This document shows positions 20,334 through 29,216 of a stretch of DNA of 64,000 bases, in pieces (the first letter of the stretch is position 1; every line of letters begins with the position of its first letter). Source of the stretch: Hymenobacter sedentarius. GTDB lineage: Bacteria; Bacteroidota; Bacteroidia; Cytophagales; Hymenobacteraceae. The notes below the pieces were generated by a model, which searched no databases, had not been told where the DNA came from, and saw only the letters and a list, made by a program, of their open reading frames with translations. The position numbers and the translations under genes were made by a program. Where the stretch lies: positions 372,001 through 436,000 of the forward strand of contig NZ_CP013909.1 in assembly GCF_001507645.1 (NCBI RefSeq), written 5' to 3'.

Positions 20334-21593
20334 CTAGTCGGCCAGTGGGATGAGGCGGCGGGCCAGGAGAAGGTTGGAGTCGGTTTGGCGCCAATTGTAG
20401 CCGGTGCCGAAGGGCAGGGCTTTGGGACGGTGGAGGGTGTCGGTGTAAGCGGCAGTGAGCTCGGGCTGGTAGTGCTTGGCGAAAAGGTTGATGGGGCGCT
20501 TGTATGTGCCGTAGTAATTGAACTGCCAGGCACCTTTTTGGAAGAACTTCATGGCGATGCCGGAGTCATCCTGCAGGATATAGCGGCTGTGGCGCAGCAC
20601 CAGGCGGCGAACCTCGCTGAAATAAAGCTTGTGCATGAGATACGTGGCCGACTTGACGTAGGTGGTCAGCGGACCCAGCGAACGCACGAACTGGATGGGA
20701 GCCGGCTTGACTTGCAGGCCGTGGTTGCTGAGGTCGGTGGAGAAGTAATAGACGGTCTTGGGCTGGCCGTCGGGGCTGCGGAGCTTCATTTCGACGCCGG
20801 GCACGGCTTTCGGATGGGCAGCTTGGGTGGTATCGGTGGGGGCGTCGGTAAGTTGGCCGCTAGCATCGAGCTGCACGGGACGGATGGCAATGATTTGGTT
20901 GCCGGTGCGGGCGGCGAAGAGCATCATCAGCGGCAGGGCACCATCGAGCTCTACCGATTTCAGGTCCACGGCCATGTCATTGGTACGGAAAAAGCTGAAG
21001 TTGAGCACTGACCAGAGCGAGGCCTTGACGGCGGGAAACAGCTTGGGGCTTTCCAACGACGTGCGGGCCGGCACGCTGCCCACGGGCTCGAGGCCCATCA
21101 GCACGTAGGTTTGGCTGGTGGGGAACATCGTGAAGACGTTCAGGAAATCGGGGCCGCTAAAGGGGTAAAAGATGGTGGGGCTGCTGCGGTGCACTTCGTC
21201 CAGCTCGGTGCTGGCCCACTTGGTCATGCTGGTGGTGTGGGTGGCGCGGTATTTAGCCCAACTTCTGTCCTGGTCGGTGGCGAAGGCCTGCCACGCCGGC
21301 TGCGCGGCGAGCTTGGCGAGGTCGCTGTTTTGGCTGGGGCGCTGGCCGCCGAGAAAGGACGCGACGTCCTGGGCGTATGCGGTATCTGGGGCGGTGAGGC
21401 GTTTGGGCTGCGGAGCAGCTGGTGGAGTTGCGGGCTTGGTGGAATCCATGGCAGCGGCCGTAGAAGCCATGGTTTCTTCGGCGGCAGGCGCGGTTTTAGA
21501 AACCATTTCGGTTTTGGTGTTCGACTCGGAGCAAGCGGTGAGCAGAAGCAAAGCGGACGGCAGGAACCGAAGCGCAGCGGTGCGGAAGTACAT
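20334..21593 (-). CDS. Conserved hypothetical lipoprotein
   Basis: The 419-residue product starts at ATG 21593 (a TTG eight codons upstream is weaker) and has a lipobox LLTAC with Cys21. A Thr/Ala/Pro-rich spacer (residues ~25-75) is followed by a globular domain with no motif I can name. The conserved-looking stretches include STELDEVHRSSPTIFYPFSG and LVLRHSRYILQDDSGIA. The last suggests a fixed surface, but no catalytic residues are evident. It probably sits at the outer membrane. A rho-independent terminator follows. Function unknown. Confidence 0.78.
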   Translation of the reverse strand: MYFRTAALRFLPSALLLLTACSESNTKTEMVSKTAPAAEETMASTAAAMDSTKPATPPAAPQPKRLTAPDTAYAQDVASFLGGQRPSQNSDLAKLAAQPAWQAFATDQDRSWAKYRATHTTSMTKWASTELDEVHRSSPTIFYPFSGPDFLNVFTMFPTSQTYVLMGLEPVGSVPARTSLESPKLFPAVKASLWSVLNFSFFRTNDMAVDLKSVELDGALPLMMLFAARTGNQIIAIRPVQLDASGQLTDAPTDTTQAAHPKAVPGVEMKLRSPDGQPKTVYYFSTDLSNHGLQVKPAPIQFVRSLGPLTTYVKSATYLMHKLYFSEVRRLVLRHSRYILQDDSGIAMKFFQKGAWQFNYYGTYKRPINLFAKHYQPELTAAYTDTLHRPKALPFGTGYNWRQTDSNLLLARRLIPLAD

Positions 21594-21669
21594 TATATAG
21601 TAGCGTATTAAATACAACCGGCATCAGGGGATGAAGCCGGCAGATGAGTCCGCAAGTTACGGCAGGGCT

Positions 21670-22998
21670 TTAGCCTTGGACCACTGGAACAGGACGCGCG
21701 GTGCGCATGGCCAGGAAATATACCAGCAGCCCCACGCCCAAAGTGCCCAGGCCGTAGAGGGATTCGGTGGGTTTGTCTCGCAGAATAAACGCCAGCGTCC
21801 AGCCGCTCAAGCCCAGAAAGGTGAGGGGGGTGATGGGGTAGCCCCACGCACGATACGGACGCTCCAAGTCCGGCCGGCGCCACCGGAGGACGAACAAACC
21901 CAGCACAGTGAGGAAAGTAAATAGATTGAGCACAAAGCCCGCGTAAACCAGTACTTCCTTGAAGCTGGGCTTGAGCACAAAAGCCAGGGTGATGACCGTT
22001 TGGAGCAGGAGTGCACGCACGGGGATGCCGGCACGGCTGCGCGGCGCCAGCCAGCGCAACGCCGGGATGTCCTCCCCCATCGTCTGGACGATGCGGGGGC
22101 CGGCGAAAATCATGGAACTGATGGTGGAAACGAGCAAAGCCGCGATGACACCGCCCATCAACCGGCCACCCAAAGGACCAAAAAGCGAAGTTGCCGCTAC
22201 AAAGCCGACTTCAACCTGACCACTCAACCCAGCCAGCGGCGTGGAGCGCAGGAACACATAGTTTAGCCCAACATATAGGAGGAGTACGACGGCGGTACCG
22301 GCCAGCAGGATGCGCGACAGGTTGCGTTTAGGATTTTCAATTTCGCCGGTGACGTACACTGCGGCGTTCCAACCGGAATAGGCGTAGCTCACATACACCA
22401 ACGAAACGGCAAAGGTTGGGCTGAGCATTGCCTGCCAACCCGCGGCATCAGGCACGAAACTTAGCGGCTGCCCCTCTCCTACTACCATGCCAGCGCCAAT
22501 GAAAACGACTAGTACCACTACTTTCAGGGCGGTGATAATTACTTGCATTCGGCTACCGATGCGGGTGCTGCTGCCGTGGACAACGGTTAGGAAGAGCACC
22601 ACGGCTACTGAAAGCCAGGTGGGCTGCAGCGTGGGGAACAAGCTCTTGGCGTATTCGCCCAGTGCCAACGCGGCCAATGCTGTGGGCGCCGCAAAGCCCA
22701 CGGTGGCCGAGACCCAACCTGATAGGAAACCCAGTGCGGGGTGATAAATCTGGCTCAAGTAATGGTATTCGCCGCCCGAACGGGGCATGGCAGCGGCCAG
22801 TTCGCCGTAGCATACGGCCCCGCACAGCGCAATCAGACCTCCCACCAGCCACAGCATCAGCAGTGCGAAGCCGCTTTGGATGCCCATCACCTGAAATCCC
22901 AGGCTAGTAAAAACTCCCGTGCCCACCATGTTGGCGATGACGATGGCCGCGCCGGTGAGGAAGGTGATTTTGTAAGGAGCGTTGAGCGAAGAAGGCAT
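21670..22998 (-). CDS. APC-family amino acid permease
   Basis: A 442-residue transporter with about twelve membrane segments. The first helix holds the substrate-binding motif IANMVGTGVF, and the second and third are followed by YGELAAAMPRSGGEYHYL, both hallmarks of the APC superfamily (LAT/PotE-like). These permeases import or exchange amino acids or polyamines, driven by protons, sodium or antiport. The C terminus has no extra domain. It is flanked on the same strand by a lipoprotein gene and a DUF2480 gene, with no evident functional link. The substrate cannot be read from sequence. Confidence 0.9.
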   Translation of the reverse strand: MPSSLNAPYKITFLTGAAIVIANMVGTGVFTSLGFQVMGIQSGFALLMLWLVGGLIALCGAVCYGELAAAMPRSGGEYHYLSQIYHPALGFLSGWVSATVGFAAPTALAALALGEYAKSLFPTLQPTWLSVAVVLFLTVVHGSSTRIGSRMQVIITALKVVVLVVFIGAGMVVGEGQPLSFVPDAAGWQAMLSPTFAVSLVYVSYAYSGWNAAVYVTGEIENPKRNLSRILLAGTAVVLLLYVGLNYVFLRSTPLAGLSGQVEVGFVAATSLFGPLGGRLMGGVIAALLVSTISSMIFAGPRIVQTMGEDIPALRWLAPRSRAGIPVRALLLQTVITLAFVLKPSFKEVLVYAGFVLNLFTFLTVLGLFVLRWRRPDLERPYRAWGYPITPLTFLGLSGWTLAFILRDKPTESLYGLGTLGVGLLVYFLAMRTARPVPVVQG

Positions 22999-23144
22999 AC
23001 TGAGGAACTTAACTCCTCAAAGATGCGGGCATCTGCCGGGATTACTGGTCGGTAAGCCTGTGCGTGGTATTCGCATTGCTGCTGCAACGGCTGCTAGAAC
23101 TGGACTTATAGCGCCACGTAGCGTTAGGAATTATCCGTTTTAGC

Positions 23145-23672
23145 TCAAGCCAGTTCGCTATTTACCTTGGGCTTTTTGTAGAGCGGCACGGTGCTGCACG
23201 GCTCTCCATACATGATGCTGCTGGCTACCGGGAGCAGCTTTTGCATGATGGCAACGTAGGCGTAAGTGGGTACAGGCACGTTGCCGCAACCTTTTACTAC
23301 CACCTTGGCATCGCGGTATTCTTCCGCGTCGATAGCCGCAATGGCTTCCTGGAACAAGGCTTGCTCCAAGGCATCCAAATTGCCGAACACGTAGCGGTGG
23401 GCGTGGTTTTGCAGCTTGGTGGCGAGCAGCATGTAGGCCCAGGTGGGCACAATGGCATCGGCCGAGCAGATGATGGCTACGTTCTTGCCATCGTATTGTG
23501 TCCAATCGTTGGTTTTGATGAACTCGCGGAAATCCTTTTCGCGCAGAATGAGCCCGTGGAATAGGTTTTCCTTGATGTCGTACACCACCCGCTCGCCGGG
23601 ATGAATGAATTCTTCCAGATTCAGGGTAACGAGGCCGCTATTGGCGACGCGGTTGACGAAGAGGGGTTCCAT
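23145..23672 (-). CDS. DUF2480 family protein
   Basis: A 175-residue soluble protein matching the Bacteroidota-restricted DUF2480 family: the opening VNRVANSGLVTLNLEEF, the central NVAIICSADAIVPTWAYMLL and the C-terminal GCGNVPVPTYAYVAIMQKL. The function is unknown. The repeated (V)P(T)(W/Y)AY and cysteine-containing motifs (IICSADAIVPTWAY and VVKGCGNVPVPTYAY) suggest an internal two-fold repeat, possibly a cofactor site; that is inference. It is 60 bp downstream of tsaB on the same strand. Confidence 0.88.
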   Translation of the reverse strand: MEPLFVNRVANSGLVTLNLEEFIHPGERVVYDIKENLFHGLILREKDFREFIKTNDWTQYDGKNVAIICSADAIVPTWAYMLLATKLQNHAHRYVFGNLDALEQALFQEAIAAIDAEEYRDAKVVVKGCGNVPVPTYAYVAIMQKLLPVASSIMYGEPCSTVPLYKKPKVNSELA

Positions 23673-23731
23673 GCTCGTGGGTAGTTAGTGCCTATCGAAG
23701 CAGGCGGCGTCAGGCTTTCAATGACGGGCTG

Positions 23732-24430
23732 CTAGTTGCCTTTCGGCGTAGTGGTATATACTTCTTTTAAATAAAACGGCTCGTAATAAGCCACGTCCTG
23801 GAATTCCTGACGGTGGTACGCCGCCACGGCCAACGCCCCTACGGATACCGCCGATGGCTCAATACCCGTCAGAAAACCAGCGTGGGGATGCTCGCCCAGC
23901 AACGCTTGAAACTTCGTAGCGCCGTGACCAAAGAATAACACGGAATGGGTAGCCAATTGTTCGGCCAGCGTGCCGGCTTCCAGCAGAAGTGGCGTGGGCG
24001 CCAGCACTTCCTCTCCTTCGCGGGTGTAAAGGGCGGCATAAACCTCCATACGCCGGGCATCCAGCATGGGGCAATACAGAAAATTCTCCGGTGAAGCGGT
24101 GCCCACGGCTACTTGAACTGCCAGCGCGCGCAGCGTGCTGATGGCTATTAAAGGAATATCCAGCGCGAAGCATAAGCCCTTGGCCGCGGCGCCGCCAATG
24201 CGGAGGCCAGTGTAGGAACCAGGACCGTCGCTCACGGCGATGGCGGCGAGGTCGCTCAACTGGTGGCCTGTATTGGCGAGCAACTGCTCAATTAAGACGG
24301 TGAGGTGCGTGGAGTGCGACTTATCAAGGCGCAGTTCCGATTGGCCGACGAGGGTGGCATCGGCTACGCGATGCAGGGCGACGGAGCAAACCGGGGACGA
24401 AGTTTCGAGCGAAAGGAGAAGCGTCGGCAT
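23732..24430 (-). CDS. tsaB: tRNA t6A biosynthesis protein TsaB
   Basis: The 232-residue protein is an ASKHA-fold paralogue of TsaD. It shows LSLETSSPVCSVAL at the N terminus, HSTHL and AVSDGPGSYTGLRIG, the last being the hallmark of TsaB. It scaffolds TsaD and TsaE in making N6-threonylcarbamoyladenosine at position 37 of ANN-decoding tRNAs. The ATG at 24430 is preferred: the GTG at 24442 falls beside the terminator hairpin of the upstream gene. It lies between the S41 protease and DUF2480 genes. Confidence 0.92.
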   Translation of the reverse strand: MPTLLLSLETSSPVCSVALHRVADATLVGQSELRLDKSHSTHLTVLIEQLLANTGHQLSDLAAIAVSDGPGSYTGLRIGGAAAKGLCFALDIPLIAISTLRALAVQVAVGTASPENFLYCPMLDARRMEVYAALYTREGEEVLAPTPLLLEAGTLAEQLATHSVLFFGHGATKFQALLGEHPHAGFLTGIEPSAVSVGALAVAAYHRQEFQDVAYYEPFYLKEVYTTTPKGN

Positions 24431-24443
24431 TTGGATTGACACA

Positions 24444-24474
24444 AAAAAGCAGACCCTACTAGAGTCTGCTTTTT
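24444..24474 (-). terminator. Hairpin terminator after the S41 protease gene
   Basis: Perfect 11-bp arms (24444-24454 and 24464-24474) around a 9-nt loop, with A/T tracts on both sides. It separates the S41 protease gene from tsaB. Confidence 0.8.
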
Positions 24475-24490
24475 GTTTGGTTGAGCAAAA

Positions 24491-26185
24491 TTACTTCGTT
24501 CCGGCCGACTTTCTAGCGCTGGCGGCCTGACCTGTGGGCTTAAGCAAAGCCGCGTACCGGTTGGGGTCGTTGAGCACCGACACAGCGGCGATGATGTTGG
24601 GGTCATCGTCGAAGCCGGCTTCGGTGCGGCCTTTCTCGAAATAGTAGCGCGATACGATTTCCTGCTCCAGCAGCTCCTTGATTTCGGGCTTGAAGCGCTG
24701 CAGGTCGTTGGCTTTGTTGACGGTCACCTTCTTGCGAATGGCTTCGAGTTCGGCTTTCACGTCGTCGTAGTGCTTCTCTTCCTTTACCTTCTTGCCAAGG
24801 TCGGCGAGGGCTTTTTCGGCGTCGGTGCTGTAGCTGAGGTTCTTGCTCTGCAAGTAGGTCACGAACTTCTGGTAATCGGTATCGGACAAATGGAAAGCAC
24901 GGGCCGGCGGAATCGTAGTATGCTCGGCGCGGAAACGCGTGGCGTAGTCGAAGAGGTAGCTTTTCTGGAGCAAGGTGCGCGTGATGTCCGCGATTTCGCG
25001 GTCCTGCACTTCAATGTCCGGAGCTACGCCACCGCCGTCGTACACGGTACGGCCCGCGGTGGTCTTGAAAGCGGTGCGCAAGGAATCGGGGAACTTACCG
25101 AGCGAGCCGTCGTCGGCGCGGTGGGCGTAGTCAATTTCCTGAATGCAGCGGCCGCTGGGAATATAGTATTTGGCCGTGGTCACCTTCAGTTGCGAGTTGT
25201 AGCTCAGCGGGCGGGTGGCTTGCACTAAGCCTTTGCCGAAGGTGCGCTCGCCTACCAGCACGGCGCGGTCGTAGTCCTGCAACACGCCCGACACGATTTC
25301 GGAAGCCGAAGCCGAGCGATTGGAGGTGATGATGGCCAGCGGAATCTGGGTATCGAGGGGCTGGTCGAGGGCTTTGTAGGTTTTGTTCCACTCCGTCACC
25401 TTGCCCTTGGTGCTCACCACGTCCAGGCCTTTGTCGATGAAGAGATTGGAAATGTTCACCGCTTCGTTGAGCAAACCGCCGGGGTTGTCGCGGATGTCGA
25501 ACACGATTTTCTTCGCGCCCTGCTCTTTGAGCTTGGTGACGGCGGCGCGCACTTCCCGGCCGGCATCTACCGTAAAGCCCCCGAGCTGGAAGTAGCCCAC
25601 ATCGCCGGTTATCATGCCGATGTAGGGCACGTTGTCCACTTGAATTTTATCGCGGGTGATGTCGATTGCCACCGGCTTTTCCTGCCCGTAGCGCGTCACC
25701 ATCAGCTTCACCACCGAATTGGCCTGGCCCTTGAGGAGCTTGCTAATATCGGAGTTGCTCTTCTTGTCGACCACCACGCCGTTGATGTCGAGGATTTCGT
25801 CGCCGGGGAGCAGGCCGGCTTTCTGGGCCGGGTAGCCTTCGTAGGCGGCTTGCACCACGGTCTTGCCGTTGCGCTTCACCACCGACGCCCCAATGCCGCC
25901 GTACTGGCCGGTGGTCATGGTGCGGAAGTCCTCAATATCGTCCTCCGGAATGTAGTTCGTATACGGGTCGAGCGAGCGCAGCATGCCGTCGATGCCCGTT
26001 TTCACCAGTTTAGCGGGCGTTATCTCGTCCACATAATAGGTATTCACCTCCTTAAATAAGGTGACGAAGATGTCCAGGTTTTTGGCAATCTCGAAGTACC
26101 GCTCGTTGTCGGAAGCAGCCCGGAACGACACGAGGCCCAACGTACCGACGGCCAGGGTAGCGAGTAGTTTTTTACGGATAGTCAT
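24491..26185 (-). CDS. S41 family carboxy-terminal processing protease
   Basis: A 564-residue secreted serine protease of the CtpA/Prc family, with a signal peptide (residues ~1-22), an N-terminal helical region, a PDZ domain (~95-180), and a catalytic domain with the SASASE serine motif (291-296) and the general-base lysine in FGKGLVQ (K318). The C-terminal ~150 residues are helical and charged and are typical of Bacteroidota homologues. Such enzymes trim or degrade periplasmic proteins from the C terminus. It lies 28 bp downstream of rnpA and has its own terminator. Confidence 0.93.
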   Translation of the reverse strand: MTIRKKLLATLAVGTLGLVSFRAASDNERYFEIAKNLDIFVTLFKEVNTYYVDEITPAKLVKTGIDGMLRSLDPYTNYIPEDDIEDFRTMTTGQYGGIGASVVKRNGKTVVQAAYEGYPAQKAGLLPGDEILDINGVVVDKKSNSDISKLLKGQANSVVKLMVTRYGQEKPVAIDITRDKIQVDNVPYIGMITGDVGYFQLGGFTVDAGREVRAAVTKLKEQGAKKIVFDIRDNPGGLLNEAVNISNLFIDKGLDVVSTKGKVTEWNKTYKALDQPLDTQIPLAIITSNRSASASEIVSGVLQDYDRAVLVGERTFGKGLVQATRPLSYNSQLKVTTAKYYIPSGRCIQEIDYAHRADDGSLGKFPDSLRTAFKTTAGRTVYDGGGVAPDIEVQDREIADITRTLLQKSYLFDYATRFRAEHTTIPPARAFHLSDTDYQKFVTYLQSKNLSYSTDAEKALADLGKKVKEEKHYDDVKAELEAIRKKVTVNKANDLQRFKPEIKELLEQEIVSRYYFEKGRTEAGFDDDPNIIAAVSVLNDPNRYAALLKPTGQAASARKSAGTK

Positions 26186-26212
26186 AAAAATACAGGTAGC
26201 AAGTAGGCGAAT

Positions 26213-26701
26213 CTACGGGGCGGGCGGCGGAGCGAATGCTCCCACCGTTGTGCCTGATAAACGATGGATTGCGGAAATTAATTTTTTTTCCACCAACGAT
26301 AGAGGGCTTTTTTCCTTACCCGTGAAGATAATACCTAGAAGAGCGACTTGATGCCCGCCGGGTTGCTCCACCAACCGATATTTATTGAGCCGATACGCCT
26401 CCCGAATGAGCCGCTTGAGGCGGTTGCGGTCGACGGCCCGCTTGAAGGTGCGCTTGCTCACACTGATGAGTACCTGCGGCGGCGCGGCCGTGGGCGCCGG
26501 GCTAGCCACCCAAACAATGCGCAGGGGGTAAACGCCGAAAGAGGAACCCTGCTTGCTAAAAAGCTCTTCGATGAGCTTCTTGCGACACAGGTGTTCCTCT
26601 TTCGGGAAGGTATAGCGCCGGGTAGGCGCTGCTCCGGTAACCCCAGCCCCCGGCTCCTTCTCCGGAGGAGAGGGCAAGCCCGGCGATTGTGGTTCTTGCA
26701 T
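26213..26701 (-). CDS. rnpA: Ribonuclease P protein component
   Basis: The 162-residue product contains the RnpA core (residues ~30-140). Its KRAVDRNRLKRLIREAYR segment is the RNR motif that binds P RNA and pre-tRNA leaders. A Pro/Gly-rich N-terminal extension of about 28 residues and a Pro-rich tail are unusual; the TTG or internal codons do not offer a clearly better start. It is directly downstream of rpmH on the same strand, the near-universal bacterial arrangement, with an S41 protease gene 28 bp further on. Confidence 0.92.
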   Translation of the reverse strand: MQEPQSPGLPSPPEKEPGAGVTGAAPTRRYTFPKEEHLCRKKLIEELFSKQGSSFGVYPLRIVWVASPAPTAAPPQVLISVSKRTFKRAVDRNRLKRLIREAYRLNKYRLVEQPGGHQVALLGIIFTGKEKSPLSLVEKKLISAIHRLSGTTVGAFAPPPAP

Positions 26702-26744
26702 AAAGTGAGCTATTAGCTAACAGCTTTCAGCTAATAGCCTACTG

Positions 26745-26903
26745 CTAGCGCTTGTGCTTGCCTTCGTCGGATACGGTGAGGCGCTTGCGGCCTTTGGCGC
26801 GACGGCGGGCCAGCACGTTACGGCCGTTGGCGGTTTCCATGCGGAGACGGAAGCCGTGCTTGTTAACACGCTTGCGCTTCGAAGGCTGATAGGTACGTTT
26901 CAT
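26745..26903 (-). CDS. rpmH: Ribosomal protein bL34
   Basis: The 52-residue, very basic protein begins [19 protein letters not shown], the L34 signature. ATG 26903 is chosen over the open frame back to 26933. It is followed by rnpA. Confidence 0.96.
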   Translation of the reverse strand: MKRTYQPSKRKRVNKHGFRLRMETANGRNVLARRRAKGRKRLTVSDEGKHKR

Positions 26904-26930
26904 GGTAAGTCTAGTTTCGAGTTGGGCCGG

Positions 26931-26961
26931 CAAAGGTACGGGCTTTCTCTGGAAAAGGCAA
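26931..26961 (-). promoter_or_regulatory. Promoter of rpmH-rnpA
   Basis: On the - strand TTG (26961-26959), a 20-bp spacer and TACCTTTG (26938-26931). The predicted start is about 20 nt before the rpmH ATG. Confidence 0.7.
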
Positions 26962-27032
26962 GGTCCTCAGACACTTTTACCGGCAATAGGCGTGCTCGCA
27001 GTAGCTTTAGCCACTTTTACCCCCTTTCGACG

Positions 27033-28766
27033 ATGATTCAATACCGCGTTTCCTTCGAGAACCCTCTTACGTTTTACCTCCAAATTGAGCTGACGCTGGA
27101 CGTGGCGGCCGAGGCCACTGCGCCGCTGGAGCTGCAGCTGCCTGCCTGGCGCCCGGGCCGCTACGAGCTGCAGAACTTTGCCCAGAAGATTCACAAAGTA
27201 GAGGTGTTTGATGCGGCCAGCGGCCAGCCCCTGCCCTACGGCAAGCTCACCAAAGACCGCTGGGAAATAGCCAACGTGGCCGGCCGCACGGTGCAAGTGC
27301 GCTACAACTTCTACGCCCACCAGATGGACGCCGGCGGCTCCTGGCTCGACGAGTCGCAGCTGTACCTGAACCCCGTGCAGGCCTTCATGTACGTGGAGGA
27401 CCGCCAGCAGGAAGCCTGCGACCTGACCCTGGCCATTCCCGAAGGCTGGCAAATAGCCTGCGGCCTCCCGCAAACCGCCCCAAATGTGCTAACGGCGCAG
27501 GATTTTGACCAACTGGCCGACTCGCCGCTCATTGCCAGCCCCACGCTGACGCACCGGCAGTACGAGGCCGGTGGGCTGCCCTTCCACGTGTGGGTGCAGG
27601 GCGAGGCCGAGCTGAACTGGCCGCAGCTGCTGGCCGATTTCAAGGCTTTTTCGGAAGAGCAGTTGCGGCTATTCGGCGGCTTCCCGGTGGCCGATTATCA
27701 CTTCCTGAACCAGTTTTTGCCCTACAAGCACTACCACGGTGTGGAGCACAACAACTCGACGGTGATTACGCTGGGCCCGGCCGAGCTGATTATGAGCGAG
27801 GGCCTGTACAAGGAATTGCTGGGCGTGAGCTGCCACGAACTGTTCCACACCTGGAACATCAAGAGCATCCGGCCGGCCGAGATGCAGCCCTACGACTACA
27901 GCCGCGAGAACTACTTCCGCACGTGCTTCATTGCCGAAGGCATCACGACCTACTACGGCGAATACCTGCTGGCCCGCAGCCACGTGCGCACGCCAGCTCA
28001 ATATTTTGAGGAGCTGAACACGGTGCTGCGCAAGCACTACGACGACGCCGGCGGCGAAAACCTTTCGCTGGCCGACGCCTCCATGGACCTCTGGCTCGAC
28101 GGCTACAAGTCGGGCGTGCCCGACCGCAAGGTGTCGGTGTACCACAAGGGCGCGCTGGCGGCGCTGATTCTGGACCTGACGCTGCGGCAGCTTTCCGGCC
28201 ACGCCCGCAGCCTCGACGACGTGATGCGGCGGCTGTACGAGGAATTTGGCAAAACTGGCATTGGCTACACCGAGGCCGACTACATCCGGATTGTAAACGA
28301 GGTGGCCGGGCGCGACATGCACGTGTATTTCGACAAGTTTATCTACGGCACCGCGCCGCTTACCGAGCCCTTGGACAAGCTGCTGCACACGGTGGGCTGC
28401 CGGCTGCTGATGGCCGAAAACGGCTCGGCCTCGGAAGGCACGTTCGGCTTCCGCACGGTGGTGAAAAACGAACGGACCGAGGTGACGGCGATTTGGCCCA
28501 ATTCGCCCGCGGCCGCAGCCCTAACGGTGGACGACGAAATTGTGGCCGTCAACGGTCGTCGCGTCGACATGAACCTGCAGTCCTTGCTCAACAACGGCGC
28601 CCCGAGCTACGAAGTCGCGGTGTTCCGCCAAAACCGCTTGCTCACGGTGCAGCTGGCGGCGGTGCCGGGCGTCAGCTTTGGGCAGCGCTACGCGGTGGAC
28701 AAGCTGGAAACGGCCAGCCCAACGCAGCAGGAAAGCTTTGCCCATTGGTTGGGCTGGGATTTTTAG
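27033..28766 (+). CDS. M61 family glycyl aminopeptidase with PDZ domain
   Basis: The 577-residue product starts at ATG 27033 (the open frame extends to 26754 across rpmH, which is not coding in this direction). It has an N-terminal beta domain (residues ~1-160), a gluzincin catalytic domain with the zinc motif HELFHTWN (H-E-x-x-H) and the downstream glutamate in FIAEGITTYYGEY, and a C-terminal PDZ-like domain (residues ~475-560). M61 enzymes cleave N-terminal Gly or Ala. There is no signal peptide, so it is probably cytoplasmic. A strong terminator follows. Confidence 0.92.
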   Translation: MIQYRVSFENPLTFYLQIELTLDVAAEATAPLELQLPAWRPGRYELQNFAQKIHKVEVFDAASGQPLPYGKLTKDRWEIANVAGRTVQVRYNFYAHQMDAGGSWLDESQLYLNPVQAFMYVEDRQQEACDLTLAIPEGWQIACGLPQTAPNVLTAQDFDQLADSPLIASPTLTHRQYEAGGLPFHVWVQGEAELNWPQLLADFKAFSEEQLRLFGGFPVADYHFLNQFLPYKHYHGVEHNNSTVITLGPAELIMSEGLYKELLGVSCHELFHTWNIKSIRPAEMQPYDYSRENYFRTCFIAEGITTYYGEYLLARSHVRTPAQYFEELNTVLRKHYDDAGGENLSLADASMDLWLDGYKSGVPDRKVSVYHKGALAALILDLTLRQLSGHARSLDDVMRRLYEEFGKTGIGYTEADYIRIVNEVAGRDMHVYFDKFIYGTAPLTEPLDKLLHTVGCRLLMAENGSASEGTFGFRTVVKNERTEVTAIWPNSPAAAALTVDDEIVAVNGRRVDMNLQSLLNNGAPSYEVAVFRQNRLLTVQLAAVPGVSFGQRYAVDKLETASPTQQESFAHWLGWDF

Positions 28767-28782
28767 CGACGTCCCATAAAGC

Positions 28783-28819
28783 AAAAAAGCCCCGCCAAGT
28801 GAATTGGCGGGGCTTTTTT
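28783..28819. terminator. Bidirectional terminator
   Basis: Perfect 16-bp arms (28783-28798, 28804-28819) with A6 and T6 flanks and a 5-nt loop, serving the M61 gene on + and the small gene at 28837-29133 on -. Confidence 0.88.
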
Positions 28820-28836
28820 AATTCGGTTTTCTAAAG

Positions 28837-29133
28837 TTAATCGGCTTTGCGGCCGGGCCCTTTTTTGGCGTTGGTGCTGTCTATCGACATGGGCGCATTG
28901 CCTTGGGGGTTGCTGCGGGGCTTATTGGCCTGGGTATGGCGCACTTCGTTGAAGTTGCCGCCGGGCGTGTTGCCTTTGGTTTCGTTACCCTGTTCCGTCA
29001 AGTGATTTTGGTTGACGTTTTGGTTGGTCGCCGATTTCACTTTGGGGGTTGCCGTCTTTTTGTGATGCTCGTTTTCGAAGGGCACCACCGAAGGCTTTTC
29101 GTCAGTCTGGCCGGGAGTTTTCTTAGTAGGCAT
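28837..29133 (-). CDS. Small hydrophilic hypothetical protein
   Basis: A 98-residue protein rich in Asn, Lys, Gln, Thr and Pro with no hydrophobic segment, probably disordered in solution. Nothing in it matches a family I know. It is accepted because it ends 17 bp from a strong bidirectional terminator, fills the gap neatly, and has its own strand-consistent ATG. The composition (many NQN/NTPGGN stretches) is reminiscent of stress or spore-coat-like hydrophilins, but this is only a resemblance. Confidence 0.6.
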   Translation of the reverse strand: MPTKKTPGQTDEKPSVVPFENEHHKKTATPKVKSATNQNVNQNHLTEQGNETKGNTPGGNFNEVRHTQANKPRSNPQGNAPMSIDSTNAKKGPGRKAD

Positions 29134-29216
29134 GGTGTGAAAAGCAAAAGTGGAGTGGATATTCCTTTTACCTACACCGTCTCGAAAGAGTTGTGCTTTT
29201 AAGACGTTTCGCCTGC

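Noticed and set aside
26754..27032. N-terminal extension of the M61 peptidase frame
   Set aside because: It runs through the rpmH coding region on the other strand and the rpmH promoter; the family N terminus begins at 27033.
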